A program made the translations under genes and the position numbers. Of a DNA stretch of 64,000 nucleotides, positions 25,671-34,807 are shown one piece after another. Source of the stretch: Promethearchaeota archaeon (GTDB taxonomy: Archaea > Asgardarchaeota > Lokiarchaeia > Sigyniarchaeales > SOKP01). How positions within the stretch are numbered: position 1 is the first letter of the stretch; the number at the start of each line of letters is the position of its first letter. The stretch is taken from assembly GCA_019058365.1 (NCBI GenBank), contig JAHPZE010000002.1, forward strand, positions 266,991 through 330,990. The letters are read 5' to 3'. Below the pieces are notes generated by a model. It did no database searches. It was given only the letters and a program-made list of their open reading frames with translations, and was not told the origin of the DNA.

Positions 25671-27080
25671 ATGGAAAAAGTCAAATTTAAAGAAATAAGA
25701 AAATCACATAAAGGCATCACTAAGCTTTCTTATGAAGTTACTCAAATTTTAGGAAATGATCCGAATAGATCTCCGTTATATTCTTTATTATATGTAATAA
25801 ATAAGGAAGAAAATACTAAAGAAGAAATTTATAGCTATTTTAAATATTTCTATGTTAATGAATTTGCTAATATTAGGCTAAAACAACCTGAATTAGATGA
25901 TTTATTATTAGATGGAATTACTAAAACTTTAATTCAAAAACAAAACAATACTTATTCTTTAACTGAAAAAGGAAATGAAGTTTTAACTAAATGCAAAACA
26001 GTTAATTTAGTCACAAATAAAGCGTTAGGATTCTTTTTTAGTGAAAAAGTTGTTTTAATTTTCTCTTTAATTTGCTTAATTTTTATGAGTTCACTTAAAA
26101 TAATTGTTGGATTGAATGCAGGCAGTGATGCGTTATTTAACGAGGGTATTGAGAATTTTACAGATATAATAAAGATATTTATAATTACTTTAAGTATTAA
26201 ATTGGGGAAAGATAGGTTAGGGGCAATCGCAATCATTATTTTAATGTTGATAACAGGAATAAATTTGATAATAGCTTCGGTATTTTCAATTTTTCAAACC
26301 GATATTATTTCTCCATCATATTTTACGTTTATATTAATGTTTATCTCGATTTTACTAAACTTAATGTTGTTAGTTCTAAAAAATTTCGTTGGAAAATTAC
26401 AAGCCAATTTTGCATTACTCTCCGATGCTAAAGATAATGTAATTAATATTAGATTATCATTAGGAGTAATAATTGGACTAATTTTTGCATTATTTGGAAT
26501 TTATTGGGTAGATTCTATTGTTGGTATAGTAATTGCTAGTTTAATTATATTTGACGGGTTAGAGACACTACTAGCATTAATCAAATCTGGTGAGGATATT
26601 GATATTGACAGCTTTAAATTAAGCTTAGATAAAGCCTTTGAATTTAAAATTGCACATTGGATATTAGTGGTTATTGAAGAAGAAAGGCTTTCCATTCACC
26701 AATTAAATGAGAAATTTAATGAGTCTATTAACAAGGGATATGAAATTTTTGGTATTTGGGCAATATTTGGACTTTCTAGTATTGAAACATTTAGCATTCA
26801 ATATATTTTAAACCTTATGAAAAAAAGAGGTTTATTTTTTGAACAGGATAATAAAATATATCTTACTGATAAGGGGAAAAAGCAATATAATAATGCTTTA
26901 TCTCAAGAATTAAAGAGAGTTTCAAAAGATAAGAAAAAATATAAAGATTGGAAACCTCCAAGCACGATAGTAAGAGTTTTATGGTGTATTTTTGGAATTC
27001 TCACTCCAATTATCTTAATCATATTAACAATTTTTGTTGGACCAATTATTTATAATTTTATAATTGATTTAATTGGATGA
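25671..27080 (+). CDS. Cation-diffusion-facilitator-like membrane protein with winged-helix domains at both ends
   Basis: A 469-aa protein. Residues ~10-105 look like a winged-helix/PadR-like domain (NRSPLYSLLYVINKEENTKEEIYSYF, then LIQKQNNTYSLTEKGNEVL). Residues ~118-310 hold about six membrane helices with CDF features: GSDALFNEGIENFTDIIKI in TM2 and ALLSDAKDNVINIRLSLG in TM5, matching the Asp-based metal site with some ligands changed. Residues ~325-405 form a second winged-helix-like part (EERLSIHQLNEKF..., IYLTDKGKKQYNNAL). One more hydrophobic helix ends the protein. A metal or small-molecule transporter with built-in regulatory domains is inferred. A relic of this gene's 3' end occurs at 31974-32072. 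Confidence 0.6.
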   Translation: MEKVKFKEIRKSHKGITKLSYEVTQILGNDPNRSPLYSLLYVINKEENTKEEIYSYFKYFYVNEFANIRLKQPELDDLLLDGITKTLIQKQNNTYSLTEKGNEVLTKCKTVNLVTNKALGFFFSEKVVLIFSLICLIFMSSLKIIVGLNAGSDALFNEGIENFTDIIKIFIITLSIKLGKDRLGAIAIIILMLITGINLIIASVFSIFQTDIISPSYFTFILMFISILLNLMLLVLKNFVGKLQANFALLSDAKDNVINIRLSLGVIIGLIFALFGIYWVDSIVGIVIASLIIFDGLETLLALIKSGEDIDIDSFKLSLDKAFEFKIAHWILVVIEEERLSIHQLNEKFNESINKGYEIFGIWAIFGLSSIETFSIQYILNLMKKRGLFFEQDNKIYLTDKGKKQYNNALSQELKRVSKDKKKYKDWKPPSTIVRVLWCIFGILTPIILIILTIFVGPIIYNFIIDLIG

Positions 27081-27090
27081 AAGAATAGGT

Positions 27091-27246
27091 ATGCTAGATA
27101 ATAATGTGATTTCAAAAGTAAAGAAGTTTGCTCTTGATAACTTTGCCAAAGATGATATTTATGGTTTCATACATGTTGAACGCGTCCTAAATTTATATAT
27201 TCAGTTAGGAACCACTTTTTTTCACTTTAAATTAAGAAATAGTTAA
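27091..27246 (+). pseudogene. Truncated HD-domain hydrolase gene (N-terminal fragment)
   Basis: A 51-codon frame begins MLDNNVISKVKKFALDNFAK and continues KDDIYGFIHVERVLNLYIQLG. It matches the first ~40 residues of the intact HD hydrolase at 32089-32688, then diverges into FFHFKLRNS and stops. The HD dyad and all later ligands are absent. It sits 10 bases after the CDF-like gene, the same order as the relic plus intact gene at 31974-32688. Confidence 0.8.
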
Positions 27247-27364
27247 TCCTAATTAGGTGTTCAAATATTTAGAAGTTTACAAAATATAATTTTTATAGGT
27301 TATACAGTTAAAAATATAAGGATAAGGAGTATTTATCGTCTAAATTAATCAAGATTATGTCATT

Positions 27365-29821
27365 TTATTCAGTAAACTGTGTCTGTACTTGCTCATATAG
27401 GTTCTTCTTATAAATAATTTTCACTCCAGCCCTAGTTGCAATAAAGATTACTGCAATAGGGATCAGAATCGTGCCGAGATATGTAAGTATTGTAAACTTC
27501 GGAAAGATAGCAAATTCTTCTTGATATGCCATTACCATATAATTCATTATAAGGGGTATTAAAAGAATTGCTATAAGGATCGCTAGTACGGTCCAAATCA
27601 GATTTTCCAGAATGATCTGTCCAAATATTTTCTTTTTCTTGAACCCAAGACTTCTTAACACTCCATATTCGTTTTCGTGCTCTGTTATCTTCATTATTGT
27701 AGAATTAACTAATATAAAAAATTCAACGATTCCTGCAAATGCAACAATAACAACGAGAAATGGGATTATTAGATCGCCGTATACTTTTATTTGATTTATT
27801 AAATCCGTCATAGGTTGGACTACTGAAATGTTATCAGAAACATTATATATGTCATTAATGAGTTGTGATTCATCAGTAGGCATATCGGAATAAGTTAAAA
27901 AGAGAGTATTTATTTTTCCTGGCAAATTTGAAAATGATTGGGCGGAATTTAAAAACACATAGCAGGTTGACATAATCTCTTTAGAAATACCAACTATTTT
28001 GAATTGCTGCTCATTTCCAGAGGGATTATATAATGTAATATTATCTCCAATTTCTAATTCCAATTTTAATGAGATATGATCGGATATTACTATCTCGTAA
28101 TTATTTTGATATAACCGACTGGATTTCCCATCTCTTTCAATAAGGTTGAAATGATGTAGGGTTTGATTCTGTTTCATACCCAATAAAATTCCCGACTGAT
28201 TATCTACATCTTTTTGTGGATTTTCAAATAGCAATGTGAGTTTAAGTGCAGACTCCACTTTCTCAATATTTGGTAAAGCACTAATATCTTGCATTTCAGG
28301 ACTCGCATCATTAACTCCGATTGAAAATGATACGCTCGTATCCCATTTCTCCGTTAACCTTATTGCATTATTTGTTGTATATTGCATGCTGTCCCACATA
28401 ACGAACATTGAGCTCACAATTAGGACGGAAAAGGTTATTCCGATCATCATTAGAGATGTGTTGCGCGGATTCATGGTGAAATTTCTCCAGAATAATTTAT
28501 TTGAGGGTCGCATACCTTTCTTACCTTTTCTTTTTAAACTTTTTTTCGTTTTTCGCCGAGAAAATCCTTCGGAACTCTGTTGTTTATATACCAAATCAAC
28601 CATATTTTTTTTCATCATCTTATAAATCGGAGGAATCATTGATATAAAGCCGATTGCTATACTTAATAGGAAAGCCTCAATAATAGGAATAAATGAAAAT
28701 GGAAATAGAACTGTTATCCCCAAAATCCCCGAGCCCATTTCCATAGCCATTTCCTCTAGAAATGCGTATGCAAACAAGCTACTGACTACAGTTGATATCA
28801 GTGTAATTTCAAGTAATAATATAATATATGACTTGGATATTTTTTTCTTAGAGAACCCCAAACAACCAAGAATGCCAATTTGTTTTTGTTGGGCAAAGAT
28901 AAACTGTCTATAGATCGACATATTCGAGGTTAGGGCCATGATAATTCCAAGAATCAGGATTATATAAAAAACTTCTGTACTTCCTTCTAGGTCACTCATT
29001 AAATAATGCCATGTATAGCTATCTTCAAATTTAGTACTTGAGATCAATTGAATGCCAAGATTTTCAAATTTATCTTCCACTAATCCATTTATATCCTCTT
29101 GATTAACATTCTTATCAAATACAACCTGCAATTGGTTAAATTGATATGATACATATGGAAAAAATAGAAGAGGGTTCGAATTATTGATCGTTTGAATTAA
29201 ATCATCTACATTAACAAACCCAATACCCATTGATCCTTTAATTGGAAACAACACTTCAGGTGCACTATTGGTAAGAGTAAATTCAATGCTCCAGAAGTCT
29301 CCTTTAATTGTAAAGTTTACATTTCCCAGTGATTCAATCGAAATATTTTCTGAATTTTGCAGACTTCGAGCTTTATAAAATTCTTTTGATAATATTATTC
29401 TATGATAATCACCAGGTTGCAGATTATGTCCAGATCTTAATTCATAGTTATATATTGGTAAATTATTTGTGTCTGAAAATGATGAGGTTACGTTAATTCC
29501 AATCAGCCGTATCTGAAATGTCTGGGGGTCATCTTTTATTTTAATAGGAAACTGAAACACAAGACGGGGAACAACATCTTTCACACCTGGTATTGAGCTA
29601 ATCTCATTTGCTGCAGTCGAATTAAATCCATAAGTAACATATTCATAATCAGCCCGATTTGCATCTATATAGAGATTTTCGAAAAGTGGTTTAACAGAAG
29701 TAAAGATTTGAAAAATTCCAACAGCAAAACCTATACATAGAGATAATATGATTATTAGAATTATCCTTCGTTTTCCTAATCTTTTTAAATCTCTCCAAGG
29801 TTTTTTAGTTAATAATTTCAT
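27365..29821 (-). CDS. ABC transporter permease, FtsX/MacB type (two FtsX domains)
   Basis: An 818-aa membrane protein. An N-terminal helix (~residues 17-37) is followed by a large extracytoplasmic domain and three helices (~285-405). After a basic linker (KKSLKRKGKKG) the pattern repeats with another helix, a second extracytoplasmic domain and three C-terminal helices. The FtsX signatures are present (QKQIGILGCLGFSKKKI and HENEYGVLRSLGFKKKKI). This is the duplicated-permease form found in archaeal lipoprotein or peptide exporters. The cognate ATPase is encoded 13 bases upstream. It probably exports a peptide, drug or lipid-linked substrate. Confidence 0.9.
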   Translation of the reverse strand: MKLLTKKPWRDLKRLGKRRIILIIILSLCIGFAVGIFQIFTSVKPLFENLYIDANRADYEYVTYGFNSTAANEISSIPGVKDVVPRLVFQFPIKIKDDPQTFQIRLIGINVTSSFSDTNNLPIYNYELRSGHNLQPGDYHRIILSKEFYKARSLQNSENISIESLGNVNFTIKGDFWSIEFTLTNSAPEVLFPIKGSMGIGFVNVDDLIQTINNSNPLLFFPYVSYQFNQLQVVFDKNVNQEDINGLVEDKFENLGIQLISSTKFEDSYTWHYLMSDLEGSTEVFYIILILGIIMALTSNMSIYRQFIFAQQKQIGILGCLGFSKKKISKSYIILLLEITLISTVVSSLFAYAFLEEMAMEMGSGILGITVLFPFSFIPIIEAFLLSIAIGFISMIPPIYKMMKKNMVDLVYKQQSSEGFSRRKTKKSLKRKGKKGMRPSNKLFWRNFTMNPRNTSLMMIGITFSVLIVSSMFVMWDSMQYTTNNAIRLTEKWDTSVSFSIGVNDASPEMQDISALPNIEKVESALKLTLLFENPQKDVDNQSGILLGMKQNQTLHHFNLIERDGKSSRLYQNNYEIVISDHISLKLELEIGDNITLYNPSGNEQQFKIVGISKEIMSTCYVFLNSAQSFSNLPGKINTLFLTYSDMPTDESQLINDIYNVSDNISVVQPMTDLINQIKVYGDLIIPFLVVIVAFAGIVEFFILVNSTIMKITEHENEYGVLRSLGFKKKKIFGQIILENLIWTVLAILIAILLIPLIMNYMVMAYQEEFAIFPKFTILTYLGTILIPIAVIFIATRAGVKIIYKKNLYEQVQTQFTE

Positions 29822-29834
29822 TAAGAAAGCCTCC

Positions 29835-30560
29835 CTATATTTTCAGTTGTTTTTCCAAATCAGTTACAATTTTTCCATTCCTTATATGAATTTCCCTGGA
29901 TTGTAATTTTTGCGTGAGTAGAGGGTTATGGGTAACAACTATGAAAGTCGCATTATAATCCTTTGCAATTGTTTTTATTAATTCGAGTATTTGATCACCC
30001 GTTTCCTCATCGATATTACCTGTAGGTTCATCCATAAGGATGAGGAGATTACCCATTGCAAATTCTTCCTTCGCCAAAGCTCGGGCGATGGTGACTCTTT
30101 GCTGCTGACCTCCGCTAAGTTCGGAAGGAAGATGATCCAATCGATCGCCTAATCCGACAGCTTCGAGATATTTTAAGGCAATTTTACGAATCTCTTCTTT
30201 CTTTCCAAAGGTCTCAATTGCGATTTCCACATTTTCCAATGCGGTTAAAGAAGATAGTAAATTAAAGAATTGGAAGACAAACCCCACTTTCTTTTTTCTA
30301 TAGTCTGCAAGTTCATCAGGAGATAAAGTACTAATGAGTTCACCAAAAACTTTTATCTCTCCTGATGTTGGAGAATCTATTCCACCTAATAAATTTAACA
30401 AAGTTGTTTTACCTGCTCCAGAAGGTCCAAGTAGCGTTATTAACTCTCCCGATTTGATTTGTAAATTCACATTATCCAATGCAGTAACTTTGTATTCGCC
30501 CATAGTATAGATTTTGCTCACATTATTCAAAATTAAGGATTGTTCTTCCATGTTAATCAT
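29835..30560 (-). CDS. ABC transporter ATPase, LolD/MacB type
   Basis: A 241-aa ABC ATPase: Walker A GPSGAGKTTLLNLLGG, Q-loop FVFQFFNLLSSLTALENVEI, signature LSGGQQQRVTIARALA, Walker B NLLILMDEPTGNID and the H-loop VVTHNPLL. The FQFFNLL and length are typical of the LolD/MacB/FtsE subgroup, which pairs with FtsX-fold permeases such as the one encoded directly downstream. The start at 30560 gives MINMEEQSL. An ATG nine bases later is also possible. A relic of the 5' end of a second copy lies at 31698-31762. Confidence 0.95.
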   Translation of the reverse strand: MINMEEQSLILNNVSKIYTMGEYKVTALDNVNLQIKSGELITLLGPSGAGKTTLLNLLGGIDSPTSGEIKVFGELISTLSPDELADYRKKKVGFVFQFFNLLSSLTALENVEIAIETFGKKEEIRKIALKYLEAVGLGDRLDHLPSELSGGQQQRVTIARALAKEEFAMGNLLILMDEPTGNIDEETGDQILELIKTIAKDYNATFIVVTHNPLLTQKLQSREIHIRNGKIVTDLEKQLKI

Positions 30561-30764
30561 TATTCTTTCATTTTTTTAACGAATTGAAATAATTCAATGT
30601 TATAATTTTTTATTATATTATAATAGTCTTCTAACAATTTAAATCTTTTTTATGATTCCAGCTATAGATTTAACATAATCGTTTTGTACCTTCACATTTT
30701 TCGATTTTTTCCCAATTTACGGACTTTCCGTAACTTTATTATATCTTCTTCAATATTTTATACC

Positions 30765-31643
30765 ATGGCAAAGAATAAAAATTTTGAGTTAAATATACTA
30801 TTAAATGCAATTTCCTCGGAAATAACTTATAATATATTAAAACTTTATGAAGATAATAGTTTTAATTTAACCGACACCGCCAAACGATTAAATTTCTCCA
30901 TATCCACAGTACAAGATAATCTTAAAAAACTTCTTCAATCCGATTTAATTTATTTATGTGAAAAAGAATACCATCTATCGAGTTTGGGAAATTATTTTTT
31001 ATCAAAATTAAAAGAATTCGAAGAAGTAAATAAATTAAGGCATTTATTTGGAAAAGTCCCTTCAAAATTAATCCCTTGCGAATTTATTGAAGAGCTTATC
31101 CCGTTATTAAAAAACATAAAACTTAAAGAGACATCTTGGCATTTTCTAAATTCTTTTAATGAATTATTAGCTAGATTTAAAGATGAGATAGAAAAGGGAG
31201 TATTTACTGGAGAGATTAAAGTTTTAGGTTGGTGGGATGTTAATTTTGATTTTGAACTTTTAAAGGCTATCTTTCCTGATATGATAATGGAATATAAATC
31301 TCTGTTAAAATACTTTAAAAATCTTAAATTTAGATTGATCTCGGATAAAAGATTCGCCACTGATTTAGTTAATAATAAATATTTTCAAGATATGATGCAA
31401 TATTTTGATATGGGTGAATATATCAGAATCGTGGAAGATGATATAATTTTTAATTTTACAATCATGGAATATGAAGAAAATTTAAGCTTATTTATTATAG
31501 AAAATAATGATATTGATGTAAAACATCACATATTTATCCAAAATCCTAATAGACATATTTTTTTTAATGATCTTTTTAATTATTATCAAGAAAAATCTAT
31601 CCCAATTGATGAATATATGAAGAAATTATTAGTAAATCAATAG
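30765..31643 (+). CDS. Winged-helix transcriptional regulator
   Basis: A 292-aa protein with an N-terminal winged-helix domain (ISSEITYNILKLYEDNSFNLTDTAKRLNFSISTVQDNLKKLLQSDLI) of the ArsR/DUF1724-like archaeal type, followed by a ~200-residue ligand or signal domain rich in Phe and Asp. The frame is open upstream from a TTG at 30684, but that part (MYLHIFRFFPNLRTFRNF) is not regulator-like. The ATG at 30765, about 25 bases after a TATTATAT box, is a better leaderless start. It is divergent from the ABC transporter operon and probably controls it. Confidence 0.75.
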   Translation: MAKNKNFELNILLNAISSEITYNILKLYEDNSFNLTDTAKRLNFSISTVQDNLKKLLQSDLIYLCEKEYHLSSLGNYFLSKLKEFEEVNKLRHLFGKVPSKLIPCEFIEELIPLLKNIKLKETSWHFLNSFNELLARFKDEIEKGVFTGEIKVLGWWDVNFDFELLKAIFPDMIMEYKSLLKYFKNLKFRLISDKRFATDLVNNKYFQDMMQYFDMGEYIRIVEDDIIFNFTIMEYEENLSLFIIENNDIDVKHHIFIQNPNRHIFFNDLFNYYQEKSIPIDEYMKKLLVNQ

Positions 31644-31697
31644 GATTAAAATCACACATATTTTCTTCTTTTTTAATTTATGCTAATAAGTTCTGGT

Positions 31698-31762
31698 TCG
31701 TACATAGTATAAATCTTGCTTTCTTAATTCAAGATCAATGATTGTTCTTTCATAATAATCAT
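31698..31762 (-). pseudogene. Relic of an ABC ATPase gene 5' end
   Basis: The minus strand reads MIIMKEQSLILN-stop-ESKIYTMYE. It aligns with the start of the intact ATPase at 30560 (MINMEEQSLILNNVSKIYTMGEY). Base-level similarity is also clear (for example CATAGTATA and GATTGTTCTT on the plus strand). It has an in-frame stop and similarity ends after ~20 codons. It shows that an ABC gene was once present here as well, or was duplicated with its surroundings. The remaining DNA from 31644 to 31973 is AT-rich with nothing else recognised. Confidence 0.7.
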
Positions 31763-31973
31763 TAAATTCTAATTATATTAAATATATGAGTTAAATTTGG
31801 ATTACATTATTTCTTTAATTAATTTTTAATAAGGTTTGCATTAATTTAAAGATTAAAAATTAAAATAGTTCAACTTTTCATCATTTTTAATTTAAATTAA
31901 TAAGTACTAATAGACATAGAATAATTATAAATTAAAATTCAGACAAACCACTAAGTAAACAATCGAAAATTTA

Positions 31974-32072
31974 ATGGGTTTCTTCAGAATTTTTGGCTCT
32001 ATTTTATTAACTTTACTGATAATATATGTTAGACCAAATATTTACAATTTTATTATCAATTTAATAGAATAA
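31974..32072 (+). pseudogene. Relic of the CDF-like transporter gene (3' end)
   Basis: The frame MGFFRIFGSILLTLLIIYVR then PNIYNFIINLIE-stop matches the last 30 residues of the CDF-like protein at 25671-27080 (CIFGILTPIILIILTIFVG, then PIIYNFIIDLIG-stop). The rest of the gene is missing. It is followed 16 bases later by an intact HD hydrolase gene, mirroring the intact CDF plus broken HD pair at 25671-27246. Confidence 0.8.
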
Positions 32073-32088
32073 AAAAGAGAATTTTTTC

Positions 32089-32688
32089 ATGCTAGAATAT
32101 AATCTTATTTCAAAAATAAGGGAATTCGCTATTGATAATTCTGAGAAAGATGATATTCATGGTTTCTTACATGTTGAGCGAGTCCTAAATTTATGTCTAC
32201 AATTAGGTAAACATTTAAACGCTAATTTATTGATACTTGAAATTGCAGCATTACTTCATGATATTGGCAGAAAATGTAAATATAATAAGATATATAGTAA
32301 GAATCATGCTGAATTATCAGCTGAGATGGCTTTTAAATTCTTAAACTCTTATGATTTTAAACTCTCTCAAGAAGATTTTGATAATATAATTCACTGTATT
32401 AGAACACATTCATTCTCAAATAATTCAACCCCTCAAACTCTTGAAGCAAAAATATTGTCTGATGCGGATAAATTGGATGCTCTTGGTGCAATAGGGTTAT
32501 ACCGGACAATAGGATTTACCATAAAAAATAAAGGAAATCTTAATGATGTTATAAAACATTTAAGAGAAAAAATAATTAAATTGAAAGATATGTTATTACT
32601 TGATATTTCAAGAAAGATAGCTAGAAAAAGATACAAAATCGTGCTAGATTTTTATAAACAAATAAAAAATGAAGCAGATTTAGATTAA
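32089..32688 (+). CDS. HD-superfamily phosphohydrolase
   Basis: A 199-aa protein with the HD-domain metal ligands: the His of DIHGFLHVERVLNL, the HD dyad in IAALLHDIGRK, the His of NHAELSAEMAF, and the Asp of KILSDADKLDALGA. This pattern matches the archaeal/bacterial HD hydrolases that act on nucleotides or other phosphate esters. Length is normal. The substrate is unknown. An incomplete copy of its 5' end lies at 27091-27246, and a relic of the CDF-like gene directly precedes it. Confidence 0.88.
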   Translation: MLEYNLISKIREFAIDNSEKDDIHGFLHVERVLNLCLQLGKHLNANLLILEIAALLHDIGRKCKYNKIYSKNHAELSAEMAFKFLNSYDFKLSQEDFDNIIHCIRTHSFSNNSTPQTLEAKILSDADKLDALGAIGLYRTIGFTIKNKGNLNDVIKHLREKIIKLKDMLLLDISRKIARKRYKIVLDFYKQIKNEADLD

Positions 32689-32818
32689 AAAAGGAATTAA
32701 AAATTAATCTTATTTTTAAAAAAAAAATTTTTTTAATTATTCATTGCTATTTTTATTAAAGTATGAAAAAATTATAAAATAATATTAACACTGGATTGAA
32801 AGTTCAGAAAAAATAGAA

Positions 32819-34792
32819 ATGACTCATTTTAAAACTTATCCTTTTACTGCTATTGTAGGACAAGATCTTATGAAACTTGCGCTTATTCTAAACGCAATAA
32901 ATCCAAAAATTGGTGGACTCTTAATAAAAGGGACAAAAGGAACTGCAAAATCAACCGCTGTAAGAGCTTTAGCAGATTTACTTCCTGAAATTGAGATTAT
33001 TAAAGATTGTCCATTTAATTGTAATCCATACGTTCTAAAAGAATCATGTCATGAATGCCAACATAAAATAATTGATAAAAAGTTGAAGAATACTGATATA
33101 GAATTTCGTAAAATGCGCGTTATTAATCTACCTATAAATGCCACTGAAGATAGAGTAGTAGGGACAATTGATATTAAAAAAGCACTGGAAGAAGGATTGA
33201 AAGCTTTAGAACCGGGAATTTTAGCAGAAGCAAATAGAAATATTCTTTATATAGATGAAGTAAATCTACTTGCTGATAATGTGGCAGATGTATTATTGGA
33301 TAGTGCGGCAATGGGAATTAATAATATTGAACGAGAAGGTATTAGTATTCATCACCCTTCTAATTTTATCTTAGTAGGAACGATGAATCCTGAGGAAGGA
33401 AATCTGAGACCTCAACTTTTAGATCGATTTGGATTAAGTGTGGAGGCAAAACCTATTTTAAATATCAATAAACGAGTTAAAATAATAAAATACGTTGAAG
33501 ACTATCATTATGATCCTCATAAATTTCACGATAAGTTCGAAACTAAACAAAAATTATTAAGAGAGAAGATTGTTAAGGCTCGTGAAATTCTTAATAAAGT
33601 TAAAATTTCAGATGAACAATTAGAAAACATTGCAAAATTATCTATTAAACTGGAAATTGATAGTCACCGTGCAGATATTACTATAAATATAACAGCAAAA
33701 ACTATTGCTGCTTTTCATGGAAGAATCAACGTTTTAGATGAAGATATAAAAATAGCAGCAAGATTGGCATTAGCACATCGTTTAAGAAAACTTCCATTTG
33801 AAGAACAAGCAATAAATGAAGATGATATCGAAAAGATGTTTGAAGAACAAGATAAGGAAGAAGCACAGAAATTGAATATAAATAATCCAGAACATCGAAA
33901 TAATAAAGAAATTATAAATCTAAAAGAGGAAATTTTCGATATAGATACTAAGATATCTACAGATGGACTATTAGAAAAAAAAAGAATTGTAACAGATATG
34001 AACACCTCTGGTCAAAGAATATTACACCCTACTCGTGATAAAAAGGGGAAATATATTGGTGGTCAAAAACCCAAAGATTTTAATTTTAAATCGTCTTCGG
34101 ATATTGCTATTCTTGAAACTATTAATAAGGCCGCTTTAGAACCTGAAAATAAAAATGCTTTTAAAAATGGAGCAAAATTAGAAATTAAAAATGAACATAT
34201 ATATATTAAGAAAAGAATTGGAAAATCAAGCAATTTATTTATTTTCTGTGTTGACGCTTCAGGATCGATGGGAGCAAATGAAAGAATGATAACCGTTAAA
34301 GGAGTGATATTTTCTATCCTTCAATCTAATTATGTATATCGCGATAAAGTCTCATTAGTTGTTTTTCGTGGAGACGATGCAGAAGTTATTTTACCTCCCA
34401 CTCGAAGTATTGATTTAGCATATAAATTATTAAAAGAAATACCTACAGGAGGTACAACACCACTAATTAAAGGGTTAGTAAAAGCATTAGATATTGCTCT
34501 TGAAGAGAAAAGAAAGAAAACAGGATATATACCCTTGATCATTCTTATTTCTGATGCCAGAGGAAATGTATTTTATAAGGACGCTATAGACGATTTAGTA
34601 AAAACTGGTAAAGAAATTTCTAAAAATCAAATTGATATGATTATTATTGATACAGAAGGCTTGGATGTCAAATTAGAAATTAATAAAAAATTATCTGAAT
34701 CAGCAAATGCGAAGTATTATCATATTGATACCATGAATAAAGAAAAAGTAAATGAAATTCTGGGAATGGAAGGATTATTTGAAAATATCTAA
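32819..34792 (+). CDS. Fused ChlI/ChlD-type chelatase motor subunit (AAA+ plus VWA)
   Basis: A 657-aa protein. Residues ~10-330 form the AAA+ part: [15 protein letters not shown], Walker [10 protein letters not shown] (~residues 38-46), a Cys-rich insert with CPFNCNPYV and CHECQHK, Walker [30 protein letters not shown] and an arginine-finger/lid region. An acidic linker leads to a VWA domain (~470-655) with MIDAS motif VDASGSMG and LISDARGN. This is the ChlI+ChlD fusion found with CobN-like proteins in many archaea and bacteria. It drives ATP-dependent metal insertion into a tetrapyrrole together with the large subunit encoded next. Confidence 0.9.
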   Translation: MTHFKTYPFTAIVGQDLMKLALILNAINPKIGGLLIKGTKGTAKSTAVRALADLLPEIEIIKDCPFNCNPYVLKESCHECQHKIIDKKLKNTDIEFRKMRVINLPINATEDRVVGTIDIKKALEEGLKALEPGILAEANRNILYIDEVNLLADNVADVLLDSAAMGINNIEREGISIHHPSNFILVGTMNPEEGNLRPQLLDRFGLSVEAKPILNINKRVKIIKYVEDYHYDPHKFHDKFETKQKLLREKIVKAREILNKVKISDEQLENIAKLSIKLEIDSHRADITINITAKTIAAFHGRINVLDEDIKIAARLALAHRLRKLPFEEQAINEDDIEKMFEEQDKEEAQKLNINNPEHRNNKEIINLKEEIFDIDTKISTDGLLEKKRIVTDMNTSGQRILHPTRDKKGKYIGGQKPKDFNFKSSSDIAILETINKAALEPENKNAFKNGAKLEIKNEHIYIKKRIGKSSNLFIFCVDASGSMGANERMITVKGVIFSILQSNYVYRDKVSLVVFRGDDAEVILPPTRSIDLAYKLLKEIPTGGTTPLIKGLVKALDIALEEKRKKTGYIPLIILISDARGNVFYKDAIDDLVKTGKEISKNQIDMIIIDTEGLDVKLEINKKLSESANAKYYHIDTMNKEKVNEILGMEGLFENI

Positions 34793-34807
34793 TTGTGAAT
34801 ATTGATT

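Noticed and set aside
27091..27246. Short independent HD gene
   Set aside because: It lacks the HD dyad and the other metal ligands, and ends in unrelated residues, so it is treated as a broken copy.
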